64,000 nucleotides of DNA. Source: an uncultured Lachnospiraceae bacterium. Lineage in GTDB: Bacteria; Bacillota; Clostridia; Lachnospirales; Lachnospiraceae. The position numbers were made by a program, and so were the translations under genes. The stretch spans positions 55,414-119,413 of the forward strand of contig CADBCZ010000004.1 in assembly GCA_902793335.1 (NCBI GenBank), read 5' to 3'. How positions within the stretch are numbered: position 1 is the first letter of the stretch; every line of letters starts with the position of its first letter. Shown one piece after another: positions 27,986 to 37,959 of the stretch. The notes beneath the pieces were generated by a model. The model did not search any database and was not told the origin of the DNA. It worked only from the letters and a program-made list of their open reading frames with translations.

Positions 27986-29659
27986 ATGCTATTAAATATA
28001 CACATTAAGAACATGGCGTTGATTGATGAGATTGATATTAATTTTTCTGATAATCTTAATATTTTGACCGGAGAGACCGGTGCGGGAAAATCAATACTAA
28101 TCGATTCGGTTATGCTTGCACTTGGTGGTAAAACACCAAAAGACTTTGTAAGAAAAGATGCCGAATATGGTCTGGTTGAGCTTTTGTTTTCCGTAGATCA
28201 GGAAGATATCAGAGAGCAGCTTGTAAAAATGGATGTTCCTGATATCGAAGAAGGACAGTTGATTCTTTCAAGAAAGATAATGGGAAATCGCAGTATTGTT
28301 AAAGTTAACGGAGAGAGTGTTACACTCGCAAAACTTAAAAGTATTGCAGCATTATTATTGGATCTACATGCACAGCACGAGAACCAGTCGCTTCTTGTTG
28401 AGAGCAATCATTTAAAACTGCTTGATGAATACGGGCAGAGTGAGATTTATCCAATAAAAGAAGAGATAAGTGGCGAATATAAGAATTATCTGTTAATAAA
28501 AAATGAACTGGATGATTATACTATTGATGAGGAAGAGAAGAAAAGGAAAATCGATCTGATAGTATTTGAAAAGAATGAAATAGAGAATGCGAGACTTAAA
28601 CCCGGTGAAGACACCGAGATTGAGGAATTGTACGAGAAAGCGTTGCATGGTAAGAAGATTTCGGAAAGCTTAAGTTATGTTTTAGGACTGATAGATGGAG
28701 AAGTTAGCGACTCTGTTGACAGGTCTATTAGAGAATTGGGAAGTGTTTCCGAATATGATTCTGCCATAGCTTCTATGGGAGATACGTTGTCAACGGTGTC
28801 TGATTTATTGTCGGATACATACAGAAATATAAGGGATTATCTTGGTGATAACACATTTTCTGAGGAGGAATTCCACAATATAGAGAATCGTCTTAATGAA
28901 ATAAATCACTTAAAAGCCAAATACGGGAAGACTATCGAAGAAGTGTTAAACTATGGAGAAAAGTTAGAAGAAGAATATGATAAGCTGGTCAATCAGGAGC
29001 ATTATATAGAAGAATTGAGAGCAAAGCTTGAATTAAGCGTGGGCAAACTTGACAAGTTATGTGAAAAGTTAAGTGTATTGAGAAAACAAAAGTCTGAGAT
29101 ATTGACTGATAACATTGTCAAAGCATTAAATGACCTTAATTTCTTAGATGTAAGGTTTGATATGGTCTTTGAAAGACTTAAGGATTTTACTGAAAATGGA
29201 TATGACAGAGCTTATTTTATCATTTCTACCAATGTTGGAGAAGATATGAAACCGCTCAGTATGGTAGCGTCGGGCGGTGAGCTTTCACGTATAATGCTTG
29301 CCATCAAATCATGTCTTGCGGATGTTGATAATATACCGACGTTGGTGTTTGATGAGATTGATGTGGGTATAAGCGGAAGAACAGCTCAGATGGTCGCTAT
29401 GAAAATATGTACCATAAGCAGAAAGCATCAGGTAATATGTATTACCCATTTGCCACAGATAGCGGCTATGGCGGATCATCATTATCTCATAGAAAAAAGA
29501 GTTAATGATGAAAAGACTATTACCGAGATAGAAAAACTTGGCAGTGATCGAGAAATTGACGAGCTTGCACGACTCATAGGCGGTGCCAAGATTACGGAAA
29601 CAGTAATATCAAGTGCAAAAGAAATGAAAGAATTGGCAAGTAAGGCAAAGGTTTCATGA
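27986..29659 (+). CDS. recN: DNA repair protein RecN
   Basis: A 557-residue SMC-like ATPase acting early in double-strand-break repair. Walker A GETGAGKS is at residues 29-36, the middle is predicted coiled coil with many Glu/Lys heptads, and the C-terminus has the ABC signature ASGGELSR and Walker B LVFDEIDVGISG. It starts 14 bases after argR and ends with a strong terminator. Confidence 0.96.
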   Translation: MLLNIHIKNMALIDEIDINFSDNLNILTGETGAGKSILIDSVMLALGGKTPKDFVRKDAEYGLVELLFSVDQEDIREQLVKMDVPDIEEGQLILSRKIMGNRSIVKVNGESVTLAKLKSIAALLLDLHAQHENQSLLVESNHLKLLDEYGQSEIYPIKEEISGEYKNYLLIKNELDDYTIDEEEKKRKIDLIVFEKNEIENARLKPGEDTEIEELYEKALHGKKISESLSYVLGLIDGEVSDSVDRSIRELGSVSEYDSAIASMGDTLSTVSDLLSDTYRNIRDYLGDNTFSEEEFHNIENRLNEINHLKAKYGKTIEEVLNYGEKLEEEYDKLVNQEHYIEELRAKLELSVGKLDKLCEKLSVLRKQKSEILTDNIVKALNDLNFLDVRFDMVFERLKDFTENGYDRAYFIISTNVGEDMKPLSMVASGGELSRIMLAIKSCLADVDNIPTLVFDEIDVGISGRTAQMVAMKICTISRKHQVICITHLPQIAAMADHHYLIEKRVNDEKTITEIEKLGSDREIDELARLIGGAKITETVISSAKEMKELASKAKVS

Positions 29660-29677
29660 CTAAATATGCATAGTAAC

Positions 29678-29715
29678 GACTCATACTAAAAGTAACATTT
29701 AGTATGAGTCTTTTT
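29678..29715 (+). terminator. recN terminator
   Basis: A 13-bp perfect stem GACTCATACTAAA with TTTAGTATGAGTC, a 7-base loop, then TTTTT. Confidence 0.92.
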
Positions 29716-29742
29716 AATTTGTAGAATAAGGGGTGCGATTAA

Positions 29743-30792
29743 ATGAAAAAATATAGAAAGATATTGAGATTATTACTTGCGTTTAATATAGCATTTATTA
29801 TTATTGTGGCGGGTCTTGGATATAAGAGTTCTAAAGAGGAGAAGCCAGTTTCCTCTGTTTTGGCAGATGTGGAGAAAACAGTGATTCCAGTCGGAAAGAC
29901 AGTAGGAATATATGTCAACACGAAAGGTATACTTGTTATTGATACGGGAGAGGTTACAGATCTTTTCGGCAATACTTCTGAACCTGCGAAAAATAAGCTT
30001 ATAAAAGGTGATTATATAATTGAATTAAACGGTGAAAAGATTAAAACAAAAAAGCAGCTGATAGATGAAATAACTGACTGTGGAGGAGAAAACCTTGATT
30101 TTGTTGTAAAGAGAAATAATGAAAAAGTTAAGGTTGAGGTTGAACCGGTGGAAACCGGTGTGGATACGTACAAGATAGGCATATGGGTAAGAGATGATCT
30201 TCAGGGACTTGGTACGGTCACGTATGTAAAGGGGGACGAGTTCGGGGCTCTTGGACACAGCATAACGGATACCGATACAGGAGATCTTTTGAAGGTGGCC
30301 GGTGGCAAGCTTTATCAGGCAGACATTTATGGTGTCGAAAAAGGAATATCGGGAACTCCCGGAGAGATAGAAGGGATGATAACATATGATACGGATAATG
30401 TTGTCGGAGATGTTACGGGGAATAGGACGTATGGAATTTTCGGAAATGTGACAGCGGATTTCAAAGAAAGCTTATCTGGGGATGAGGCGATGCCGATTTT
30501 GGCAAATGATGAGGTGGAAGCAGGGAAAGCCCAGATAAAGACTTATGTAAGCGGAGAGAAGAAATATTACGATATTGAGATAGTAAATATTCACAGGAAT
30601 TCCAATGGTGATAAGGAGATGGAGATTAAGGTTACGGATGATGAGCTTATAAAGCTTACAGGGGGAATAGTTCAGGGTATGAGTGGATCACCGATTATTC
30701 AAAACGGTAAACTGGTCGGTGCGGTAACGCATGTTTTTGTAAATGATCCGACAAGAGGATACGGAATTTTCATCGATAAGATGCTTGGGTGA
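29743..30792 (+). CDS. spoIVB: SpoIVB peptidase (S55)
   Basis: A 349-residue secreted or membrane-anchored serine protease with an N-terminal membrane segment (about 10-26), a PDZ domain (about 60-130) and an S55 peptidase domain. The catalytic histidine is in FGALGHSITD and the nucleophile serine in QGMSGSPIIQ. In B. subtilis it is made in the forespore and cleaves SpoIVFA to trigger sigma-K activation. The spoIVB-spo0A order is conserved in endospore formers. Confidence 0.95.
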   Translation: MKKYRKILRLLLAFNIAFIIIVAGLGYKSSKEEKPVSSVLADVEKTVIPVGKTVGIYVNTKGILVIDTGEVTDLFGNTSEPAKNKLIKGDYIIELNGEKIKTKKQLIDEITDCGGENLDFVVKRNNEKVKVEVEPVETGVDTYKIGIWVRDDLQGLGTVTYVKGDEFGALGHSITDTDTGDLLKVAGGKLYQADIYGVEKGISGTPGEIEGMITYDTDNVVGDVTGNRTYGIFGNVTADFKESLSGDEAMPILANDEVEAGKAQIKTYVSGEKKYYDIEIVNIHRNSNGDKEMEIKVTDDELIKLTGGIVQGMSGSPIIQNGKLVGAVTHVFVNDPTRGYGIFIDKMLG

Positions 30793-31115
30793 TTGTAAAT
30801 CGCAGTCGAAGAGAGGTAAAATTTGTCAGATATGCATATTTATGTAAAAAAAAATTGGTCGAATTATGAAAATTGCAATTCAATTCTGCGGGTGTACTTT
30901 ATAAAAAACCAGTAAAATCAAGGGTTTTATTAAAATTAGTAAAAATTTATTGTGATACAAGACACTAAATTTAAGAGATTTGTTGATTTAAATTGTCTTA
31001 CGACAACTTTCATGACAATATTTGGTTTGTTATAGTCTCATTTGGTCGATGGGGCGGTAATCCGGTCAAAGGATATGCCCCAATGACGAAAAATCTATAA
31101 ATGGGAGGAAGAACA
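30793..31115 (+). other. Intergenic region between spoIVB and the first spo0A paralogue
   Basis: 323 bases without a gene. It holds a weak stem (ATAAAAAACC with GGGTTTTAT, 30901-30930), two sequences one or two bases from the Spo0A box TTTGTCGAA (TTGGTCGAA at 30855-30863 and TTGGTCGAT at 31042-31050), the dyad TTGTCTTACGACAA, and a bulged hairpin closed by TGGGGC/GCCCCA (31050-31055 with 31077-31082) with an inner ATCC/GGAT pair. This last hairpin ends shortly before the ribosome-binding site. Autoregulation by Spo0A is plausible but not shown. Confidence 0.5.
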
Positions 31116-31907
31116 GTGGTTCGCGTTATGATTGGTAACCATGATGGATTAATGCGTAAGAAGATGGAAGAGATTGTAAGAAAGCAATCTGGATGCCGGG
31201 TTATAGGTACATATGAGAATGGTGAAACACTTTTATCCAATATCAAGGAACAGATCCCGGATATTGTTTTGTTATATCCGGTACTTCCGGTCATGGATGG
31301 GATAGAGGTAATTGAGCGCGTTTTAGCAGATGCAAATCTTCAAGCTATACGCTTCATACTAATTGGGACAGATAATCTTACCAAGTCATTGAATGTATTG
31401 CAACTTAGAAAAAATGTAAGATTTTTTCCTTGGGATAATGATGAGGAGACATTGGGCAGGTATATTACGGAAATATCATCAAAATCTCCAAGTATGCTTC
31501 AGTCGTCTTATAATGATGATATAGTTGTGAAACAGGGAACGTATGAAAAGGATTTAAACCTTTTAGTGACTTCAATGATACATGAGATAGGAGTGCCGGC
31601 ACATATCAAGGGATATCTTTATTTAAGGACTGCGATTTTAATGGCGGTAGACAATATGGATGTTTTAAATGCTGTTACCAAACAACTGTATCCGGATATT
31701 GCAAAGGAACACGGAACTACCGATACGCGGGTAGAGAGAGCTATACGCCATGCGATTGAAGTTGCATGGGAACGTGGAAATATAGACATGATCCATGATC
31801 TTTTTGGATATACGATTCAGGCTGATAAAGGAAAGCCTACTAATTCAGAATTTATAGCTTTAATGGCTGACAGAATCCGACTCGACAAAATGAAAAATGC
31901 TAGTTAA
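31116..31907 (+). CDS. Spo0A paralogue 1 with degenerate receiver
   Basis: A 263-residue Spo0A homologue. The C-terminal DNA-binding domain is well preserved: [37 protein letters not shown] (recognition helix) and [17 protein letters not shown]. The receiver has lost every phosphorylation residue: the N-terminal acidic pair is Asn-His, the phospho-acceptor position is Tyr54 ([12 protein letters not shown]), and the conserved Lys of KPF is Trp. It cannot be a classical phosphorelay output and may act constitutively or by another signal. GTG at 31116 is preferred because GGGAGGA precedes it at normal spacing; the ATG at 31101 overlaps that site. Confidence 0.9.
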   Translation: MVRVMIGNHDGLMRKKMEEIVRKQSGCRVIGTYENGETLLSNIKEQIPDIVLLYPVLPVMDGIEVIERVLADANLQAIRFILIGTDNLTKSLNVLQLRKNVRFFPWDNDEETLGRYITEISSKSPSMLQSSYNDDIVVKQGTYEKDLNLLVTSMIHEIGVPAHIKGYLYLRTAILMAVDNMDVLNAVTKQLYPDIAKEHGTTDTRVERAIRHAIEVAWERGNIDMIHDLFGYTIQADKGKPTNSEFIALMADRIRLDKMKNAS

Positions 31908-31921
31908 AAGGAGAATGATAA

Positions 31922-32752
31922 ATGCATGACAGTGTGAAGATAATGATTGTATCCTCAAGAGAAAGAACTATATATGGAGAGATTCTTTCCTATATGAAGC
32001 AGTTTGAATATATAGTTAAGGAGAATTACGGGACATATGTTGATATTTTAAACAATGCAAAACATATAAAACCGGATATGATAATAACGGATGTATGTTT
32101 AGAGGAAGGTGATGGTCTTACATTGGTTTCTGAATGTAAGGCGTGTGAGGAACTGAAAAATACAAAATATATTTTTCTTACAAGTGCCATGAGTCCGTCA
32201 ATTATTGACCTTGCATATGAACATGGGGCTGATTACTATTTCCTGCTTAGCCAGAATCCAAGATATATAGCAAGGATTTTAGAAAGAATATTGGATGCAC
32301 ATGAGAAAATGAAGATTGAGCTTAAATCTTTAGAGGGTATGACGAAAGAACAGAAAAGATATATCTTTGATTCTACCATTGAAAATGATGTTACCAACAT
32401 GATGAGGGGAATTGGGATTCCGGCACATATTAAGGGATACCAGTATATTAGGGAGGGGATAATAATGGCGATAAAGGATCCTGATATTTTAAATTACATA
32501 ACAAAGTTTCTTTATCCTGCCATTGCAAAGAAATATAAAACAACTACAAGTTCTGTTGAACGTGCCATACGTCATGCAATAGAAGTTGCCTGGAACAGAG
32601 GAAAACTTGATGCTATGGAATCACTGTTTGGATATAGTGTAAATTCAGGAAAAGGAAAGCCGACAAATTCAGAATTTATAGCTTTGATCGCCGATAAATT
32701 CAGGTTGGATTACAGGATGAGAGGATATGACAGAGATCAGTACAGCGCATAA
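31922..32752 (+). CDS. Spo0A paralogue 2 with atypical receiver
   Basis: A 276-residue Spo0A homologue starting 14 bases after the first. Its DNA-binding domain is intact ([51 protein letters not shown]). The receiver keeps the phospho-acceptor-like Asp57 ([13 protein letters not shown]) and the switch Thr in FLTSA. However, the Mg-binding acidic pair is Ser-Ser (IMIVSSRER) and the conserved Lys is Leu (YYFLLSQ). Phosphorylation would thus be impaired or different. The two genes share recognition helices and probably bind the same 0A boxes, perhaps as heterodimers. Confidence 0.9.
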   Translation: MHDSVKIMIVSSRERTIYGEILSYMKQFEYIVKENYGTYVDILNNAKHIKPDMIITDVCLEEGDGLTLVSECKACEELKNTKYIFLTSAMSPSIIDLAYEHGADYYFLLSQNPRYIARILERILDAHEKMKIELKSLEGMTKEQKRYIFDSTIENDVTNMMRGIGIPAHIKGYQYIREGIIMAIKDPDILNYITKFLYPAIAKKYKTTTSSVERAIRHAIEVAWNRGKLDAMESLFGYSVNSGKGKPTNSEFIALIADKFRLDYRMRGYDRDQYSA

Positions 32753-32831
32753 AAAATGATTATTTAATCTTTCTTTGTTTCTATATATGTGGTATATTAT
32801 ACATATAAATTATTCAAGGAGAGGTATATAC

Positions 32832-34262
32832 ATGAAGAAAGTTGCTTACATTGCTTCCGAGTGCGTTCCATTTATCAAAACGGGTGGATTGGCGGATGTT
32901 GTGGGGACACTGCCTAAGATATTTGATAAAAAGAAATATGATGTAAGAATCATTATTCCTAATTATATGTGTATTCCGCACAGATTCAAACAGAATATGA
33001 AGTATATTACTAATTTCCAGATGGATATAGGAGATCATTATCAGTATGTTGGAATCTTCTATATGGAATACGAAGGTGTTCCGGTATATTTCATTGACAA
33101 CGAATACTTTTTCAGTGGACAGACCCCTTATGGCGATACCAAATGGGACATAGAGAAGTTTTGTTATTTTTCAAAAGCAGCGCTTTCGATATTGCCGGTT
33201 ATAGGCTTTCGCCCTGATATTGTACACTGTCATGATTGGCAGGCGGGAATGGTACCTGTTTATCTTAAGACTTTATTTGCCGGTAATCCGTTCTTTTCAG
33301 GAATGAAATCTATTATGACGATACATAATCTTCAGTTTCAGGGTAGATGGGATATAGAACATGTAAGATATCACTCGGGTCTTCCGGATTATCTCTTTAC
33401 CTCGGATAAGCTTGAGATGAACAGAGATGCATCAATGCTTAAAGGTGGTCTGGTGTATGCCGATCTGATTACAACGGTAAGCAATACATATGCATATGAG
33501 ATTCAAACTCCGTACTATGGAGAGGGCTTGGACGGTCTTTTGCAGGCGAGAAATCAATCACTTATTGGTATAGTCAATGGTATTGATTACGATACATATA
33601 ATCCTGAAAAGGACAAGAAATTATACAAGACTTATAATACAAAGAATTTCAAGAAGAATAAGGTTGCTAACAAGCTTGGATTACAGAAACAGCTTGGTCT
33701 TCCTGTTGATAAGAATCAGTTTGTGCTTGGTATTATTTCAAGACTTACCGATCAGAAAGGTCTTGACCTGGTAGATGCTGTTATGAATGATATATGCCAG
33801 GATGGTGTACAGTTTGTAGTACTTGGAACAGGTGACCCTCACTATGAAGAGATGTTTAAGTATTATCAGAATTTCCATCCGGCAAAGGTATCCGCCAACA
33901 TTTATTTTTCTGATGAATTATCTCATAAGATGTATGGAGGTTGCGATGCGATATTAGTTCCTTCGAGATTCGAACCGTGCGGGCTTACTCAGCTTATGGC
34001 ACTCAGATATGGTTCTCTTCCAATAGTAAGGGAAACAGGTGGACTTAAAGATACCGTAATTCCATATAATGAATATGAACAGACCGGAACCGGTTTCTCA
34101 TTTGCAAATTATGATCCTAACGAATTGCTAAAGACCATTAATTATGCTAAAGAAGTATTCTATAATCAGAAGAAGAGCTGGGAAAATATGCAGGTTCGTG
34201 CAATGAATGAGGATTACTCATGGAAAACCTCAGCTAAGAGGTATGAGGAGATATATCAGTAG
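32832..34262 (+). CDS. glgA: Glycogen synthase (ADP-glucose type)
   Basis: A 476-residue GT5 glycosyltransferase that extends alpha-1,4-glucan from ADP-glucose. The KTGGLADVVGTLPK sugar-nucleotide motif lies near the N-terminus, HCHDWQAGMVPVYLK follows, and the C-terminal PSRFEPCGLTQLMALRYGSLPIVRETGGL carries the catalytic-site residues. The chosen ATG follows AAGGAGAGG; the upstream in-frame ATG adds 19 residues without family support. No other glycogen gene is in the window. Confidence 0.94.
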   Translation: MKKVAYIASECVPFIKTGGLADVVGTLPKIFDKKKYDVRIIIPNYMCIPHRFKQNMKYITNFQMDIGDHYQYVGIFYMEYEGVPVYFIDNEYFFSGQTPYGDTKWDIEKFCYFSKAALSILPVIGFRPDIVHCHDWQAGMVPVYLKTLFAGNPFFSGMKSIMTIHNLQFQGRWDIEHVRYHSGLPDYLFTSDKLEMNRDASMLKGGLVYADLITTVSNTYAYEIQTPYYGEGLDGLLQARNQSLIGIVNGIDYDTYNPEKDKKLYKTYNTKNFKKNKVANKLGLQKQLGLPVDKNQFVLGIISRLTDQKGLDLVDAVMNDICQDGVQFVVLGTGDPHYEEMFKYYQNFHPAKVSANIYFSDELSHKMYGGCDAILVPSRFEPCGLTQLMALRYGSLPIVRETGGLKDTVIPYNEYEQTGTGFSFANYDPNELLKTINYAKEVFYNQKKSWENMQVRAMNEDYSWKTSAKRYEEIYQ

Positions 34263-34285
34263 TGGATGTTATAAATGAAAAAATG

Positions 34286-34312
34286 CCGCGAGTTTTGCAC
34301 TCGCGGTGTTTA
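34286..34312 (+). terminator. glgA terminator
   Basis: Stem CCGCGAG with CTCGCGG and a 7-base loop, followed by TGTTTAT. Confidence 0.75.
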
Positions 34313-34332
34313 TATGTATAGGTTTAATAGGT

Positions 34333-34493
34333 AATTGCGAAATGCTATTTCTTTGTTTTGCTTTTGTGCATGTTATACAATCCAACGCAGGCACGCTCTC
34401 GCTGCTCGTCGCACGCAGCGGTACTAAGCACCGTGCTTATGGAATTTGTATAACATGCACAACGCAATTCACAATTCATAAAGTTTCGCAATT
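34333..34493 (-). repeat. Palindromic repeat element, copy 2
   Basis: A 161-base element bounded by AATTGCGAAA (34333-34342) and TTTCGCAATT (34484-34493). Inside is a perfect 17-bp inverted pair (34364-34380 with 34446-34462, TTGTGCATGTTATACAA). Read on the minus strand, its core CTTAGTACCGCTGCGTGCG and following AGCAGCGAGAGCGTGCCTGC align with copy 3 at 53641-53682. It lies between the glgA terminator and rqcH, ending 36 bases before the rqcH start. Confidence 0.85.
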
Positions 34494-34529
34494 GCATAAA
34501 AATAGGTTTAAGTGTGAAAGGAGCAGATC

Positions 34530-36272
34530 ATGGCATTTGACGGAGTGGTTATATCTAATATAGTTAGGGATATGAGAGAACGCCTTATAGGTGGAAGAAT
34601 ATACAAGATATATCAGCCTGAGGCGGATGAACTGAATATTGTTGTTAAAAATCAGGGGACAACATTCCGCGTTATGCTCAATTCCAGTGCATCGCTTCCT
34701 CTGGTATATTTTCTGGATGAGAATAAATCTAATCCAATGAAAGCACCAAGTTTTTGCATGCTTCTTAGGAAACATGTAGGCAACGGACGCATCACAGATG
34801 TAAGACAGCCTGATTTTGAACGAATAATAGAGCTTACAATTGAACATCTTGATGATATGGGTGATGTATGTCAGAAGAAATTAGTCATCGAGCTTATGGG
34901 TAAATACAGCAATATTATTTTTACGGATTCTGAAGGAAAGATAATAGATTCAATCAAGAGAATAGGCAGTAATATCAGTTCAGTAAGAGAGGTGCTGCCC
35001 GGAAGAGAATATGTTCTCCCGCCAAATGATAAGTATAATCCGTTATTATTGACGGAGGATATATTTAAAAATGAGGTGCTTGAAAAACCTTTAAGTATTG
35101 TAAAGGCAATATTCTCATCTATTACAGGCATATCTAAGGAGATGGCAGAGGAGATATGTTATGAGGCAGGAGTTGACGGTAATTTCAGTACTGACAGTCT
35201 GGCTGAAAATAACAAGGATGTTTTGTGGAAGGTTTTTTCATCATTTGTAGAGAAGATAAATTCAGGCAGATATGAGCCGTGTATTGTATATAACAAGGAT
35301 ATACCTATTGCATTTTCTGCAATGTATCTGCGTATGTATGAAGATTTATCCGTGGTCAAATTTGATGATGTTTCAGAGGTGTTGTCAAATTTTTATGCCC
35401 AGAAAGATGTATATAGCAGAATGCATCAGAAATCAACTGATTTGAGAAAGGTTTTATCTTCTTTGGTTGAAAGGACTTCTAAGAAATATGATATACTTTT
35501 AAAGCAGTTAAAGGATGTAGAGAAACGTGACAAGTATAGACTTTACGGTGAACTGCTTCAGGCTTATGGACATGAGATTAAAGAGGGAGATGAAAGTATT
35601 ACTGTCATCAATTATTATGATGGCAATGAGATAACCATACCCTTGGATGGAATGTTAACTGCGGCTAATAATGCCAATAAGTATTTTGATAAATATAATA
35701 AAATGAAACGTACTTATGAAGCATCGCTTACTCTGGTGAAGGAGTGTAAACAGACGTTGGATCAGTTGCTTCTTCTACAGAATAGTATTGAGATTGCAGG
35801 CTCTGAAGCAGATATTAATGAGATAAGACAGGAGATGACACTCGCAGGCTTCTTAAAGGAGAAAAAAAGTGACAATAAAGGAAAGCAGGAAAAGAGTAAT
35901 CCGCTACACTTTGTGTCTTCTGATGGTTTTCACATGTATGTCGGGAAGAACAACCTGCAAAATGACAGACTGACATTTAAAACCGCAGGGCCTAAGGATT
36001 TATGGTTTCACGCCAAGGAAATGCCGGGTTCACATGTCATAGTTAAGCTTGAGGGAGCAGATGATGTTCCTGACAATACATATGAGGAGGCAGCAAGACT
36101 TGCCGCATACTATTCGACAGGTAAGACAAGTCCTAAGGTCGAGATAGACTATACAAGAAGAGGTAATCTTAAGAAACCGCCTGAGTCTAATCCGGGATAT
36201 GTCATATATCATACTAATTATTCAATGGTGGCATTGCCTGATATTTCAGGTATTGAGATGATAAAGGATTAA
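34530..36272 (+). CDS. rqcH: NFACT protein, ribosome quality control factor RqcH
   Basis: A 580-residue NFACT/fibronectin-binding-family protein. The N-terminal NFACT-N domain begins MAFDGVVISNIVRDM, a long coiled-coil middle spans about residues 290-430, and the NFACT-R domain near the C-terminus has LWFHAKEMPGSHVI. In B. subtilis RqcH binds obstructed 50S subunits and recruits tRNA-Ala to add alanine tails; older annotations call it fibronectin-binding. GAAAGGAGC precedes the ATG. Confidence 0.93.
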   Translation: MAFDGVVISNIVRDMRERLIGGRIYKIYQPEADELNIVVKNQGTTFRVMLNSSASLPLVYFLDENKSNPMKAPSFCMLLRKHVGNGRITDVRQPDFERIIELTIEHLDDMGDVCQKKLVIELMGKYSNIIFTDSEGKIIDSIKRIGSNISSVREVLPGREYVLPPNDKYNPLLLTEDIFKNEVLEKPLSIVKAIFSSITGISKEMAEEICYEAGVDGNFSTDSLAENNKDVLWKVFSSFVEKINSGRYEPCIVYNKDIPIAFSAMYLRMYEDLSVVKFDDVSEVLSNFYAQKDVYSRMHQKSTDLRKVLSSLVERTSKKYDILLKQLKDVEKRDKYRLYGELLQAYGHEIKEGDESITVINYYDGNEITIPLDGMLTAANNANKYFDKYNKMKRTYEASLTLVKECKQTLDQLLLLQNSIEIAGSEADINEIRQEMTLAGFLKEKKSDNKGKQEKSNPLHFVSSDGFHMYVGKNNLQNDRLTFKTAGPKDLWFHAKEMPGSHVIVKLEGADDVPDNTYEEAARLAAYYSTGKTSPKVEIDYTRRGNLKKPPESNPGYVIYHTNYSMVALPDISGIEMIKD

Positions 36273-36281
36273 AATGACATC

Positions 36282-36310
36282 TTGCATTTGATTGACATGT
36301 TTGATATAAT
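36282..36310 (+). promoter_or_regulatory. yicC-gmk-rpoZ promoter
   Basis: TTGCAT (36282-36287), 17-base spacer, TATAAT (36305-36310), close to consensus and about 50 bases before the yicC start. Confidence 0.75.
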
Positions 36311-36361
36311 AGCTTGAAGTGTTTTTACGGACAATATTAATTGAAAAAAGTAGGTGAAGTG

Positions 36362-37240
36362 TTGTTAAAGAGTATGACAGGCTTTGGACATGCAGAGAGC
36401 ATAACCAAAGAGCGTAAGATAGTTATTGAGATGAAGTCTGTTAATCACAGATATTGTGATCTTAATATCAAAATGCCTAAGAAGTTCAATGCTTTTGAAG
36501 CAGATATGAGAAATCATCTGAAGAAGTATATTGGAAGAGGCAAGGTTGATATATTTGTTACTTATGAAGACTATACTAAGAATAATGTTTTTGTTAAGTA
36601 TAATGCAGAGGTTGCAGAAGAATATTATAATTATTTGAAGAAGATGGGAGAAGATTTCTCTATTCCATCAGATATAAATGCCCCGATGCTTTCAAGATAT
36701 CCTGAAGTTTTTACACTGGAAGAGAATTCAGAGGTTGATGATGAGCTTTGGAAGGAATTTGTAGGAGTACTCGATGAGGCTGCAACGCTTTTTGTTGAAG
36801 CAAGAGTAAGGGAAGGTGAGGCTCTTAAGAAGGATCTTACCAATAAGCTTAACGGAATGCTGGATATGGTAGATTATATTGAGAATATCTCGCCGTCGTT
36901 GACTGAGAATTACAGAGCCAAGTTAGAAAGTAAAGTGAAAGAGCTTTTAGAGGGGAATGCTATTGATGAGAGCCGTATTGCAGCGGAAGTAGTCATTTAT
37001 GCAGATAAGATATGTGTGGATGAAGAGACTGTCCGTTTGAGAAGTCATATTGAGAATACACTCTCAATTCTTGAACAGGGTGATAATGTCGGACGCAAAC
37101 TTGATTTTATCGCTCAGGAGATGAACAGAGAAGCTAATACTATTCTTTCAAAAGCAGATAGTCTTGATATATCTAACAAAGCTATCGATCTCAAAACTGA
37201 GATTGAGAAAGTTAGAGAGCAGATTCAGAATATAGAATAA
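36362..37240 (+). CDS. yicC: YicC-family endoribonuclease
   Basis: A 292-residue member of the YicC/YloC family, with the hallmark opening LKSMTGFGHAE and the C-terminal DUF1732 region ending EIEKVREQIQNIE. In E. coli YicC is an endoribonuclease linked to sRNA decay; it is usually encoded beside gmk, as here. TTG at 36362 is chosen because AGGTG lies five bases before it and it yields the family's M-x-K-S-M-T-G-F-G start. A further in-frame TTG at 36341 lacks a clear ribosome-binding site. Confidence 0.9.
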   Translation: MLKSMTGFGHAESITKERKIVIEMKSVNHRYCDLNIKMPKKFNAFEADMRNHLKKYIGRGKVDIFVTYEDYTKNNVFVKYNAEVAEEYYNYLKKMGEDFSIPSDINAPMLSRYPEVFTLEENSEVDDELWKEFVGVLDEAATLFVEARVREGEALKKDLTNKLNGMLDMVDYIENISPSLTENYRAKLESKVKELLEGNAIDESRIAAEVVIYADKICVDEETVRLRSHIENTLSILEQGDNVGRKLDFIAQEMNREANTILSKADSLDISNKAIDLKTEIEKVREQIQNIE

Positions 37241-37293
37241 TTGTAGCTATGAAGGAATTGAATAGTTACGAATAATTTCCGGAAGGTGAACAT

Positions 37294-37923
37294 ATGAATA
37301 AAAAAGGTTTGTTAATAGTAATCTCTGGGTTCTCCGGTGTAGGAAAGGGAACCGCTGTTAAAAAACTGGTTGAGAAATATGGATACAGTCTTTCAGTTTC
37401 TGCAACCACAAGAGCTCCTAGAACCGGAGAAGTTGATGGGGTTGATTATCACTTCAAGACGGTTGAAGAATTTGAGCAGTTGATTGATTATAACGGATTT
37501 ATTGAGTGGGCTCAGTATGTTGAGAATTATTACGGAACTCCTAAGAAGTTTGTTGAAGATGAACTTTCGAAGGGAAATAATGTTATTCTTGAGATAGAAG
37601 TCCAGGGAGCGATGCATATTAAGGAACAATATCCGGATGCGGTACTTATATTTATAACTGCACCTGATGCACAGACGCTTAAGAACCGTCTTGAGGGCAG
37701 AGGTACAGAGGATGAGAAGGTGATTGCCAAGAGACTTAAGCGTGCATTTGAGGAAACAGATGACATGGTAGCATATGATTATCTGGTGGTTAATGATGAC
37801 TTGGATGTATGTGTGGATGATATTCATTCTGTTATATGTGCAGAGGGCTTTAAGTCTTCACGCAATAGGGAATATATGCAGAATATGAAGTCTGAATTAG
37901 AGGTAATAAGAAATAATAAGTAA
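37294..37923 (+). CDS. gmk: Guanylate kinase
   Basis: A 209-residue kinase that converts GMP to GDP. The P-loop is SGFSGVGKGT near residue 11, followed by SVSATTRAPRTGEVDGVDYHF, the GMP-binding region. GGAAGGTG precedes the ATG. It is followed by rpoZ in the standard gmk-rpoZ order. Confidence 0.96.
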   Translation: MNKKGLLIVISGFSGVGKGTAVKKLVEKYGYSLSVSATTRAPRTGEVDGVDYHFKTVEEFEQLIDYNGFIEWAQYVENYYGTPKKFVEDELSKGNNVILEIEVQGAMHIKEQYPDAVLIFITAPDAQTLKNRLEGRGTEDEKVIAKRLKRAFEETDDMVAYDYLVVNDDLDVCVDDIHSVICAEGFKSSRNREYMQNMKSELEVIRNNK

Positions 37924-37959
37924 GAAGTAATAAGAGCAAATGAAAGGAGCATATACATT

